Part shown: positions 1-5,794 of the stretch, in pieces
Layout of the letters: every line of letters starts with the position of its first letter
Position numbering within the stretch: the stretch's first letter is position 1
From: Actinomycetota bacterium
GTDB taxonomy: Bacteria > Actinomycetota > Actinomycetes > S36-B12
Direction of reading: 5' to 3'
Assembly (NCBI GenBank): GCA_003456155.1
Contig: DMPC01000041.1
Coordinates: 2,119-12,582, forward strand
Length of the DNA stretch: 10,464 bases
The notes under the pieces: generated by a model
Databases searched by the model: none
What the model was told of the DNA's origin: nothing
What the model saw: the letters and a program-made list of their open reading frames with translations, nothing else
Translations under genes and position numbers: made by a program

Positions 1-547
1 GCTCGACAACGGACGGCAGCCAGGGGCCCAGCGCTTCGACGCGCTGGCCGACTCCCGCTGCGGTCTTCTTGCCCGCCAGCACCTGCCCGGCCATCTCGGC
101 GAAGGCGAGTTCGGGGTGGACTTCGATGACGTCGCCGGCGTCGCGCGCCCTGGGCCGAGCGGGCAGGGCGGCATCGAGCGCGAGGATCCGCTCGGCCAGG
201 CCCATCGCCTGACGGCTCGTTCCCTGGCCGGTGGTCTCGCGGCTGAGCTGCTGCACGGCCTCATTCGGTGCGCCAAGGCCGAGTTCGAGCACCGCGCGGG
301 GCGGGGTCATGAACACCCGTGATCCCGCTCGGCCGAGAGCCGACTTGGCGAGGACGTCGCAGGCTCGCCACCCCATCGCGGCAAGGCCGATCGGCATATC
401 GATCCCGATCACGCAGGAGGGATCGAGCAGGCTGGCGACGTCATGCACGGAGCTCGTGGCCCAGGTGACCGTCGGGCGAGCAGGGGATGCCTCCACGCGA
501 GCGGCGACCCAGCCGCCTCGGTAGCCGTCGATCCCGATGACCGTCAC
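1..547 (-). CDS. DUF429 family protein, partial (3' end outside window)
   Basis: DUF429 proteins have a predicted RNase H-like fold; their reaction is not established. The visible 182 residues begin GTG at 547-545 and run off the left edge, so the C-terminus is missing. Family landmarks seen in order: GIDGYRGGW at residues 5-13, IGIDMPIGL at 47-55, FMTPPRAVLE at 80-88, SRQAMGL around 111-117, EVHPELAF at 142-149 and GKKTAAG at 159-165. The acidic residues D7, D50 and E142 are the likely fold-core positions. The start is chosen because the glycine-rich GIDG strand sits right after it. No clear Shine-Dalgarno precedes the GTG. The upstream gene on the same strand stops only 23 bases before it, so translation may be coupled. 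The family call is firm; the function is unknown. Confidence 0.85.
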   Translation of the reverse strand, partial: MTVIGIDGYRGGWVAARVEASPARPTVTWATSSVHDVASLLDPSCVIGIDMPIGLAAMGWRACDVLAKSALGRAGSRVFMTPPRAVLELGLGAPNEAVQQLSRETTGQGTSRQAMGLAERILALDAALPARPRARDAGDVIEVHPELAFAEMAGQVLAGKKTAAGVGQRVEALGPWLPSVVE

Positions 548-570
548 GCGGGCAGCATGCCACTGCACAC

Positions 571-744
571 TCAGCCGGTGATGGCGGAGGCATCGAAGGC
601 CGACAGCGCCTGCGCCCATCGCTGCCCCGCATCAGCCCCGAACAGGTCCACGGCCTCGGCATACAGCGACCCCAGACTCGCGGCGTCGCGGGTGATCAGG
701 GCGTGCTCGACGCGCTCCTGCCAATCCCGCCTCCGAGCATCCAT
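571..744 (-). CDS. Small hypothetical protein (57 aa)
   Basis: A 57-residue acidic, soluble, probably helical protein (begins MDARRRDWQERVEHAL, ends LSAFDASAITG) that I do not recognise. It has no signal peptide, membrane segment or cysteine motif. The pattern of W, AL, LY.EAV, W..AL resembles a short two- or three-helix bundle. The ATG at 744 is preferred over an in-frame start at 813, because the longer form adds a low-complexity Arg/Ala/Pro stretch and would nearly abut the divergent glycosylase start. A GGAGG lies upstream (746-750) but only one base from the ATG, which is too close for a normal ribosome site, so initiation is uncertain. It lies 23 bases upstream of the DUF429 gene on the same strand, probably as one transcript. 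Existence of the gene is likely, not certain. Confidence 0.6.
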   Translation of the reverse strand: MDARRRDWQERVEHALITRDAASLGSLYAEAVDLFGADAGQRWAQALSAFDASAITG

Positions 745-792
745 TCCTCCAGTGTGCGCCTTCAGTGCCGGTGTCGGCGCCCTCGCCCTGCA

Positions 793-802
793 TGCGATCG
801 CA
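793..802. promoter_or_regulatory. 10-bp perfect palindrome in the divergent promoter gap
   Basis: TGCGATCGCA is a perfect 10-bp palindrome inside the 80-base gap (745-824) between the 57-aa gene and the divergent DNA glycosylase. It is nested in CCTGC...GCAGG arms (787-791 and 800-804). It would cover the expected -35 region of the glycosylase if transcription starts at or close to the GTG at 825 (weak -10-like TATTCC at 814-819). An operator role is inference from position and symmetry only; a chance palindrome is quite possible. Confidence 0.25.
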
Positions 803-824
803 GGCCGTGCCACTATTCCTGACT

Positions 825-1634
825 GTGCCCGAGGGGAATGTGATCCATCACCAGGCCCGGCGCCTGGGCCGGGCCTTCAGCAAGCGCGCTGTCCGGGTGG
901 ACAGTCCTCAGGGGCGATTCGCGGATGGCGCCGCTCGCGTTGACGGGCACGTCATCACCCGGGTCGAGGCTCACGGAAAGCACCTGTTCATCGGCTTCGA
1001 CAATCGGCAGTGGATCCACATCCACCTCGGCCTGTTCGGCAAGTGGCGTATCCGGAACGGCGAGGCTCCCGAGCCCCGTGGCCAGGTGCGACTGCGCCTC
1101 ATGACGGACGAGAAGTGCGCCGAGCTTCGTGGCCCGACCGTGTGCGAGGTGCTGTCGGACGGCGAAAAGAAGGCGGCGGTGAAGCGGATCGGACCTGATC
1201 CGATCAGGAAGGACGCCGACCCGGAACTGGCCTGGAATCGCGTGCATCGCAGCAGCACCACGATCGGCGCACTGCTCATGAACCAGCAGGTGTTCGCGGG
1301 AGTCGGCAACATCTACCGGGCGGAGGTCCTGTTCCGTCATGGGATCTCGCCGTTTCGGCCGGGCAAGGAGGTATCGCGCGAGGAGTTCGAGGCGATCTGG
1401 GCGGATCTGCGCGAGCTCATGACAGCGGGAACGAAGCGGGCCCGGATCGACACGGTTCGCCCCGAGCACATGCCGGAGGTGATGGGGCGTGCCCCGCGCG
1501 AGGACCGTCATGGTGGCGAGGTCTACGTCTATCGCCGCGCGGGACGCCCGTGCTACCTGTGCGGCGCAGAGGTGCTGATCGCGGAGATGCAGGGCCGCAA
1601 GCTGTACTGGTGCCCCGCGTGCCAGCCGGGCTGA
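825..1634 (+). CDS. Nei2-like formamidopyrimidine/endonuclease VIII DNA glycosylase
   Basis: Base-excision repair enzyme of the Fpg/Nei family, removing oxidised bases and cutting the abasic strand (bifunctional glycosylase/AP lyase). The 269-residue protein starts at GTG 825, so that after fMet removal the catalytic Pro2 is N-terminal, followed by Glu3 (PEGN). The conserved lysine is K52 in GKHLF. The helix-two-turn-helix region is NQQVFAGVGNIYRAEVLF at 153-170. A C-terminal zinc finger uses C243, C246, C263 and C266 in CYLC...WCPAC, with R258 at the finger tip. Length and the SPQGRFADG segment at 27-35 fit the actinobacterial Nei2 (endonuclease VIII-like) branch rather than Fpg. Family members usually read PEGH or PEGD at positions 2-5; here position 5 is Asn. 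No Shine-Dalgarno is visible before the GTG, so a leaderless message is possible. It converges with the DUF3159 gene, 29 bases away. Confidence 0.93.
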   Translation: MPEGNVIHHQARRLGRAFSKRAVRVDSPQGRFADGAARVDGHVITRVEAHGKHLFIGFDNRQWIHIHLGLFGKWRIRNGEAPEPRGQVRLRLMTDEKCAELRGPTVCEVLSDGEKKAAVKRIGPDPIRKDADPELAWNRVHRSSTTIGALLMNQQVFAGVGNIYRAEVLFRHGISPFRPGKEVSREEFEAIWADLRELMTAGTKRARIDTVRPEHMPEVMGRAPREDRHGGEVYVYRRAGRPCYLCGAEVLIAEMQGRKLYWCPACQPG

Positions 1635-1670
1635 CCTGGCCGACTGCCCGATGAGCGGGAGGGTCAGGCC
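1628..1670. terminator. Possible bidirectional terminator hairpin, weak
   Basis: The gap between two convergent stop codons holds an outer 6-bp perfect inverted repeat, CTGACC (1631-1636) and GGTCAG (1662-1667), and an inner CCCG/CGGG stem (1647-1650 and 1656-1659) with a 5-base loop. There is no T-run on either side. The position fits a shared terminator, but the outer arms lie in the ends of the genes and the fold is modest. Confidence 0.25.
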
Positions 1671-2353
1671 TGCTGGGGGTGGCGGATGCCGGGGTGCCCG
1701 CCGGCCAGGGTGCGCTTGATGAGCCACCAGGACGCGATGATCGTGAGAATGGTCAGGCCGTAGAAGAAGGCTCCCGACACGGCGAGGGCCCAGAGGTTGT
1801 TGCCGTCGATGAACACCAGCAGCAGAGCCGTTCGGATGATGTTGAGCACCACCCACGGCCAGGACGCGCGCTTGTAGGCGCGCATCAGCACGGGATCCTG
1901 TCGCCAGCGCATGCGGGTGCCGACGAGCGGGCCGAGGATCACCCCGATGAGGGGCCAGCCGGCGAGGTTTGCGACGAGGAAGGCCAGCGCGGAGGCTGCG
2001 TTGAGGAGGACGCGAGGCCAGAAGAAGTCGGCAGCGCTGCCGGTGCGGCTGGCGATGTAGGCGCTGATCAGGACGACGAGCATGGACCCGAGGGCGCGCG
2101 CCGGGTGCTTGCGCTCGATCAGCCGCCAGACGGTGAAGACGAGGGCGAGGCCGATCGCGACGACGATCGCCCAGGTGAGGTCCTCGTCGGCCGAGCCGCC
2201 GAGTCCGAGGTAGACGCCGACGAAGGCCAGTGGCGGCAGGATGCTCTCCAGTGCACCTCGAACACCGCCGAGCAGTCGGATGAACGGCCGTGCAATGGAT
2301 TCCGACACTGCGTCGGCTTCCTTATGCGTACCAGCCTCATCTGCCTGCACCAC
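1664..2353 (-). CDS. DUF3159 family integral membrane protein
   Basis: A 229-residue membrane protein matching actinomycete DUF3159; no biochemical role is established for the family. After a polar N-terminus, the family opening GGVRGALESILPPLAFVG lies at 29-46. It is followed by about six hydrophobic segments near 36-52, 58-78, 87-103, 112-142, 165-182 and 187-213. The stretch A..SRTGSAADFFWPRVLLNA at about 98-119 is another hallmark. The start is a GTG (2353-2351) immediately followed by a second GTG. It is preferred because a TAGGGT -10 box ends exactly 6 bases before it, giving a leaderless mRNA; no Shine-Dalgarno is present. It diverges from the methyltransferase at 2383 across only 29 bases. 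Confidence 0.88.
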   Translation of the reverse strand: MVQADEAGTHKEADAVSESIARPFIRLLGGVRGALESILPPLAFVGVYLGLGGSADEDLTWAIVVAIGLALVFTVWRLIERKHPARALGSMLVVLISAYIASRTGSAADFFWPRVLLNAASALAFLVANLAGWPLIGVILGPLVGTRMRWRQDPVLMRAYKRASWPWVVLNIIRTALLLVFIDGNNLWALAVSGAFFYGLTILTIIASWWLIKRTLAGGHPGIRHPQQA

Positions 2354-2382
2354 ACGGGCACCCTACCCGCTAGTTTCGGGCC
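2354..2382. promoter_or_regulatory. Divergent pair of leaderless -10 promoters
   Basis: The 29-base gap carries two back-to-back TANNNT boxes. Minus strand: TAGGGT (2365-2360), then six bases, then GTG of the DUF3159 gene at 2353. Plus strand: TAGTTT (2371-2376), then six bases, then ATG of the methyltransferase at 2383. The boxes are five bases apart. A TANNNT box about 6-7 bases before the first coding base is the standard actinobacterial leaderless layout. No convincing -35 element is seen for either side, and each would fall at the edge of the opposing gene. Two RNA polymerases could not occupy both sites at once, so the two genes probably compete for initiation. Confidence 0.65.
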
Positions 2383-3180
2383 ATGGATTCCCGCGATGTC
2401 CTCCTCGCCCAGTGGCGCGACGACCTCGCGTCGTGGGCCATTCCCGACGAGATCCTCGCCCAGGCGGAGGAGAGGCCGTGGATCCATCCCGTGGCGATGT
2501 TCACGGTCGATGACGTCATCCCGGATTCCCCGTCGCACCGCATCGCTCGTGAGGCAGTGCCGAACGGCGGAAGCGTTCTCGACGTCGGCAGTGGCGGCGG
2601 TCGCGCCTCGATGGCGCTCGTTCCCCCGGCAGCGACCCTCCTCGCCGTCGATCACCAGCAGGGAATGCTCGATGCCTTCGCTGAGGCTGCAGCGCGACGC
2701 GGCGTGGCCCACCGGGAGTTCCTCGGTGACTGGCCGGAGGTCTCGGACGAGGTACCCGAGGCCGATGTCGTCGTGTGCCATCACGTCGCCTACAACGTCG
2801 CCGATATCGGGCCCTTCCTGATCGCCCTCGACGTCAGGGCCCGGAATCGGGTCGTGATCGAGGTTCCGATGCTGCACCCGATGTCCGGCATGAACGGCCT
2901 GTGGAAGCGCTTCTGGGACATCGACCGGCCGACCCGCCCGACGGCGCTTCAGCTCGGTGATCTCGCCCGTTCGCTCGGGTTCGACGCGCAGGTCGAGGTG
3001 TGGGCGGATGAGACGTGGGGCAGGCGCGTCGACATGCCGCAGGAGGAGCGCGTGCGGTTCGCGCGGATCCGGCTCTGCCTGTCGCAAGATCGTGACGCTG
3101 AGGTCGCCGCGGCGCTGATCGCGGAGTCCGAGCAGATGCCCCGCGAGGTGGCCACGATCTGGTGGGATGTGACCCGATGA
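2383..3180 (+). CDS. Class I SAM-dependent methyltransferase
   Basis: A 265-residue Rossmann-fold methyltransferase of unknown substrate. The glycine-rich SAM motif I is VLDVGSGGG at 65-73. The acidic end of strand 2 is D90 in LLAVD, where the ribose hydroxyls are usually bound. DVVVCHHVAYNV at 128-139 matches the motif IV region, and RVVIEVPMLHP at 156-166 is the strand 5 region. An N-terminal helical stretch (1-55) may form a lid. There is no signal or membrane segment, so it is cytoplasmic. The ATG at 2383 is supported by a -10 box six bases upstream (leaderless). Its stop overlaps the next gene's start as ATGA (3177-3180), so the two are translationally coupled. The target, small molecule or macromolecule, cannot be read from the sequence. 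Confidence 0.85.
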   Translation: MDSRDVLLAQWRDDLASWAIPDEILAQAEERPWIHPVAMFTVDDVIPDSPSHRIAREAVPNGGSVLDVGSGGGRASMALVPPAATLLAVDHQQGMLDAFAEAAARRGVAHREFLGDWPEVSDEVPEADVVVCHHVAYNVADIGPFLIALDVRARNRVVIEVPMLHPMSGMNGLWKRFWDIDRPTRPTALQLGDLARSLGFDAQVEVWADETWGRRVDMPQEERVRFARIRLCLSQDRDAEVAAALIAESEQMPREVATIWWDVTR

Positions 3181-4388
3181 ACTACGACGTCGAACGGGTC
3201 CGCGCTCGGGTGCCCGCACTGGCCGACGGTACGGCGTACTTCGACGGCCCCGGTGGCACGCAGATGCCCGATGTCGTCGCCGACGCGATGGCGGCCGTGC
3301 TCAAGGCGGGGGTGTCGAATCGCGGAACGGTCACCGCGGCCGAGCGCCGGTCGGAGGCGACGGTCCAGTCGGCTCGCATGGCAGGTGCCGACCTCGTGAA
3401 CGGTGATCCGCGCGGCATCGTCTTCGGCCGCAGCATGACGGAGCTGACCTTCGAGGTCGCTCGCACTCTGGCGCAGGACTGGGGTCCGGGGGATGAGGTG
3501 GTGGTCACCCGCCTGGACCACGACGCCAACGTCAGGCCGTGGGTGACCTATGCGCAGCGCACCGGTGCCACCGTCCGCTGGGCCTCGTTCGATCCGCGCA
3601 CGGGGGCGATCTCCCCCGAGGATGTCCTCGACCTGGTCAACGACAACACCCGGGTGGTGGCCCTCACGGGTGCGTCGAACCTGCTGGGCACGCGTCCTGA
3701 CGTGGCCGCGGTGGGAGCCGGGCTCGCGGGCGCCGAAGCCCTGCTCTACGTGGATGGCGTGCACCTGACGGCCCACGCGTCCGTCGACATGCAGGCGATG
3801 GGCGCTGACTTCTATGCGAGCAGCCCCTACAAGTACCTCGGTCCGCACATCGGGATGCTGGCCGCCTCGCCCGCCCTGCTCGAGGGCATGCATCCCGACA
3901 AGTTGCGGCCGAGCACCGAGGAGGTGCCGGAGCGCTTCGAGCTGGGCACGCTGCCGTACGAACTGCTCGCTGGCGTCGATGCCGCCATCGGATTCCTCGC
4001 CGACCTGGTCGCCGGTGACGAGGGCACGATGACCCGTCGCGATCGAATCGTCCGGTCGATGGCAGCTCTGGAGGAGTACGAGGACGCTCTGCATGCCCGC
4101 CTCCGGTCGGGTCTCGAGCAGATTCGTGGTGTCCACCTGCACGGACATGCCCCGGTGCGCACCCCCACCGAGCTCTTCACGGTGGATGGCGTGGATGCCC
4201 GGGACGTCTACGTGGCCCTGGCCGAGCGGAAGATCAATGCTCCCGCGGGCTCGTTCTATGCGATCGAGGCAGCCGAGTGGCTGGGCCTGGGCAGTCGCGG
4301 AGCGGTGCGTGCCGGGCTCGCTCCCTACTCGACCGCCGAGGACGTCGACCGACTGCTGGAGGGGGTTGCGGCGCTCGCGGGACGCTGA
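3177..4388 (+). CDS. Cysteine desulfurase-like (SufS-related) class V aminotransferase, cysteine-free
   Basis: A 403-residue fold-type I PLP enzyme most like the 'cysteine desulfurase-like' subfamily related to SufS (TIGR01976-type). The Schiff-base lysine is K219 in SSPYKYLGPHIG. D193 and H196 in YVDGVHLTAH are the expected contacts to the PLP pyridine ring. FDGPGGTQMP near the N-terminus and FELGTLPYELLAGVDAAIGFL in the middle are subfamily landmarks. The C-terminal RAGLAPYSTAEDVDRLL is the small-domain signature. The translated protein contains no cysteine at all, so the persulfide-forming cysteine of true desulfurases is missing and sulfur transfer by that mechanism is excluded. The start is ATG 3177, overlapping the methyltransferase stop; an upstream GTG at 3162 is less likely. 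Its 3' end overlaps the opposing cytochrome b gene by 64 bases. The true reaction is unknown. Confidence 0.87.
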   Translation: MNYDVERVRARVPALADGTAYFDGPGGTQMPDVVADAMAAVLKAGVSNRGTVTAAERRSEATVQSARMAGADLVNGDPRGIVFGRSMTELTFEVARTLAQDWGPGDEVVVTRLDHDANVRPWVTYAQRTGATVRWASFDPRTGAISPEDVLDLVNDNTRVVALTGASNLLGTRPDVAAVGAGLAGAEALLYVDGVHLTAHASVDMQAMGADFYASSPYKYLGPHIGMLAASPALLEGMHPDKLRPSTEEVPERFELGTLPYELLAGVDAAIGFLADLVAGDEGTMTRRDRIVRSMAALEEYEDALHARLRSGLEQIRGVHLHGHAPVRTPTELFTVDGVDARDVYVALAERKINAPAGSFYAIEAAEWLGLGSRGAVRAGLAPYSTAEDVDRLLEGVAALAGR

Positions 4389-5005
4389 TCCGCGGTGTCC
4401 AGCATCTCCTGAGCCCACGCCGGATGCTCGCGTTCGGCCCACGTGAGCGGGACGGAGCCGGTGCGCATGCCGGCCCGCGCCGTCGCGTCGTTGAACGACA
4501 TCCAGATGTGTCCGAGGACGAGCAGGCCGAGCGCCAGGGAGACCCAGTCGTGCACGAAGGTGGCGCCGGTGCGGATCGAGTCCGAGAACAGGCTGGACCA
4601 GAACATGACCATTCCGGTGCCGAACAGAACGATGAGGGCGCCCAGGGTCAGTGACGCGTTGAGCTTCTGCCCGGCGTTGAACTTGCCGACGCGGATGCGA
4701 CCGGACCTCCGATCGCGGGATCGGAGCCACTGCCAGTCGGCCGGCGAGAAGCGGTTGAGTCGCCCGGCATCAGCCCTGAAGGCACGGGAGAACAGGGCGA
4801 GGACGAGCGGCACGGGTACGAGCCAGCCGGCCACGTCATGGACGGTGGTGACGATCTGCCGATTGCCGACGAGGGAACCGAGGTCGGGGAAGAACAGGAA
4901 TGCGCCGGTGATCAGCAGCGCTCCGACCAAGATGCCGAGGACTCGATGGGCCCAGCGCTCACCGCGACTGAAGCGCGGAAGTGAAGCCTCAGACGACGGG
5001 CTCAT
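4325..5005 (-). CDS. Cytochrome b membrane subunit, partner of the molybdopterin oxidoreductase
   Basis: A 226-residue di-haem cytochrome b of the b561/formate dehydrogenase gamma type. It has four membrane segments near 22-39, 51-74, 116-138 and 149-170. Candidate haem ligands are H20 (ERWAH), H56 (TTVHD), H152 (FVHDW) and H166 (LGHIW). The loop GKFNAGQKLNA at 108-118 resembles the KYNAGQK loop of formate dehydrogenase gamma subunits. The ATG at 5005 lies inside the end of the molybdopterin gene (17-base overlap), and no Shine-Dalgarno is evident, so reinitiation is likely. It probably links the molybdenum enzyme to the quinone pool. The hydrophilic, Ser/Ala-rich tail after about 205 is probably disordered and is encoded in the stretch that overlaps the opposing PLP gene. 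It is unlike MsrQ, so this is not a standard MsrPQ pair. Confidence 0.83.
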   Translation of the reverse strand: MSPSSEASLPRFSRGERWAHRVLGILVGALLITGAFLFFPDLGSLVGNRQIVTTVHDVAGWLVPVPLVLALFSRAFRADAGRLNRFSPADWQWLRSRDRRSGRIRVGKFNAGQKLNASLTLGALIVLFGTGMVMFWSSLFSDSIRTGATFVHDWVSLALGLLVLGHIWMSFNDATARAGMRTGSVPLTWAEREHPAWAQEMLDTADQRPASAATPSSSRSTSSAVE

Positions 5006-5714
5006 CAGTGCGCCCGTTGGACTCGCCCACCCAGGCGTCGATGTCGTAGCCACGAACTTCCCAGTAGCCCGGCTGCACCGTGCGGGTGAGCTCGATGCCG
5101 TCCATCCACTTGATCGACTTGTAGGCGTACATCGGTGCAGCGATGAGCCGGACGGGGGCTCCGTGCTTGACCTCGATGGGCTTTCCGTACATGGTCGTCG
5201 CGACGAGCATGTCGTCGCGCATCGCCTGCTCGAGGGTCAAGGACTCGGTGTAGACACCGTCGAAGGAGGTGAAGGCGAGGGCCTCGGCACCCGACTCGAC
5301 TCCGCAGGCGGAGAGAACATCGCGCAAGAGGACTCCCGACCACGGGACGTCGTCGACCCGCCAACCCGTCACGCACTGGAAGTCCTTCGTCATCTGAGTC
5401 TGGGGCAGTTCCGCGATGTCGGCGAGCGACCAGGATGCGGGTCGGTCGACGAGCCCGGACACCGTCAGCCGGTAGGTGGCAGGGTCGAACTCGGGGTATC
5501 CCCCGGTGACCGTGTAGATGCGAAAGCCCCCTGCCGCCGGAATCACGGACGCGAGACCGGGTGCCGTGCTGGCGACAACGCTGCTCACGCCCTCGGAGAG
5601 CCAGCGCCCTGCCACCACGCCTGCAGCACCGAGGGCGGCAACGCCCAGAACGATGCGACGCCCCACGGGCGCTCCGCGACTCTCGACCGCGATCTGCTCA
5701 CCCGGTTCAGCCAT
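4989..5714 (-). CDS. Sulfite oxidase-fold molybdopterin-dependent oxidoreductase
   Basis: A 241-residue enzyme with the sulfite oxidase/MsrP-type molybdenum cofactor domain. C114 in DFQCVTGW is the expected molybdenum ligand, followed by VPWSGVLLRDVL. HGAPVRLIAAPMYAYKSIKW at 184-203 is the cofactor-binding loop, and GYWEVRGYDIDAWVG near the C-terminus is typical of the family. The N-terminus has VGRRIVLGVAALGAAGVVAG at 17-36, a twin-arginine followed by a hydrophobic stretch. This suggests Tat export with a membrane anchor, as expected for an enzyme folded with its cofactor. Start ATG 5714 is chosen from this signal; a GTG at 5750 is an alternative. The overlap with the cytochrome b gene indicates a joint redox complex. 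The substrate is unknown; methionine sulfoxide or sulfite cannot be assumed. Confidence 0.85.
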   Translation of the reverse strand: MAEPGEQIAVESRGAPVGRRIVLGVAALGAAGVVAGRWLSEGVSSVVASTAPGLASVIPAAGGFRIYTVTGGYPEFDPATYRLTVSGLVDRPASWSLADIAELPQTQMTKDFQCVTGWRVDDVPWSGVLLRDVLSACGVESGAEALAFTSFDGVYTESLTLEQAMRDDMLVATTMYGKPIEVKHGAPVRLIAAPMYAYKSIKWMDGIELTRTVQPGYWEVRGYDIDAWVGESNGRTDEPVV

Positions 5715-5753
5715 GGCCCCATGAGAACACGGCAGCGGCTCTTCGGCCACCCC

Positions 5754-5792
5754 GAGCCCGGCAGGTGATCCGTGCACCTCTGGTGGGGGCTC
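5754..5792 (-). terminator. Candidate hairpin after the beta-propeller gene
   Basis: Two bases after the stop codon of the beta-propeller gene, the minus strand has a composite inverted repeat. The outer arms are GAGCCC (5792-5787) and GGGCTC (5759-5754), both perfect. The inner stem is AGGTG/CACCT with a 7-base loop. No U-run follows. It fills most of the 80-base gap (5715-5794) before the molybdopterin gene. It could be a terminator or attenuator separating the two, but the internal loop makes it only moderately stable. Confidence 0.35.
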
Positions 5793-5794
5793 GA

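Noticed and set aside
1187..1208. Overlapping inverted repeats (GATCGGA/TCCGATC and CCTGATC/GATCAGG)
   Set aside because: They lie in the glycosylase codons for the conserved RIGPDPI segment, so codon choice explains them.
813..1856. 347-codon open frame on the minus strand
   Set aside because: Antisense to the glycosylase and DUF3159 gene, low-complexity Arg/His/Ala composition, no recognisable domain.
4376..4394. CGCGG/CCGCG inverted repeat at the stop codon of the PLP gene
   Set aside because: Only five pairs with a nine-base loop and no T-run; too weak to call a terminator.
2949..4730. 593-codon open frame on the minus strand
   Set aside because: It lies antisense to the methyltransferase, the PLP gene and part of the cytochrome gene. 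Its translation is Arg/His/Gly-rich with no domain pattern, as expected for a high-G+C shadow frame.
4443..5768. 441-codon open frame on the plus strand
   Set aside because: Antisense to the cytochrome b and molybdopterin genes, both of which have clear family motifs.
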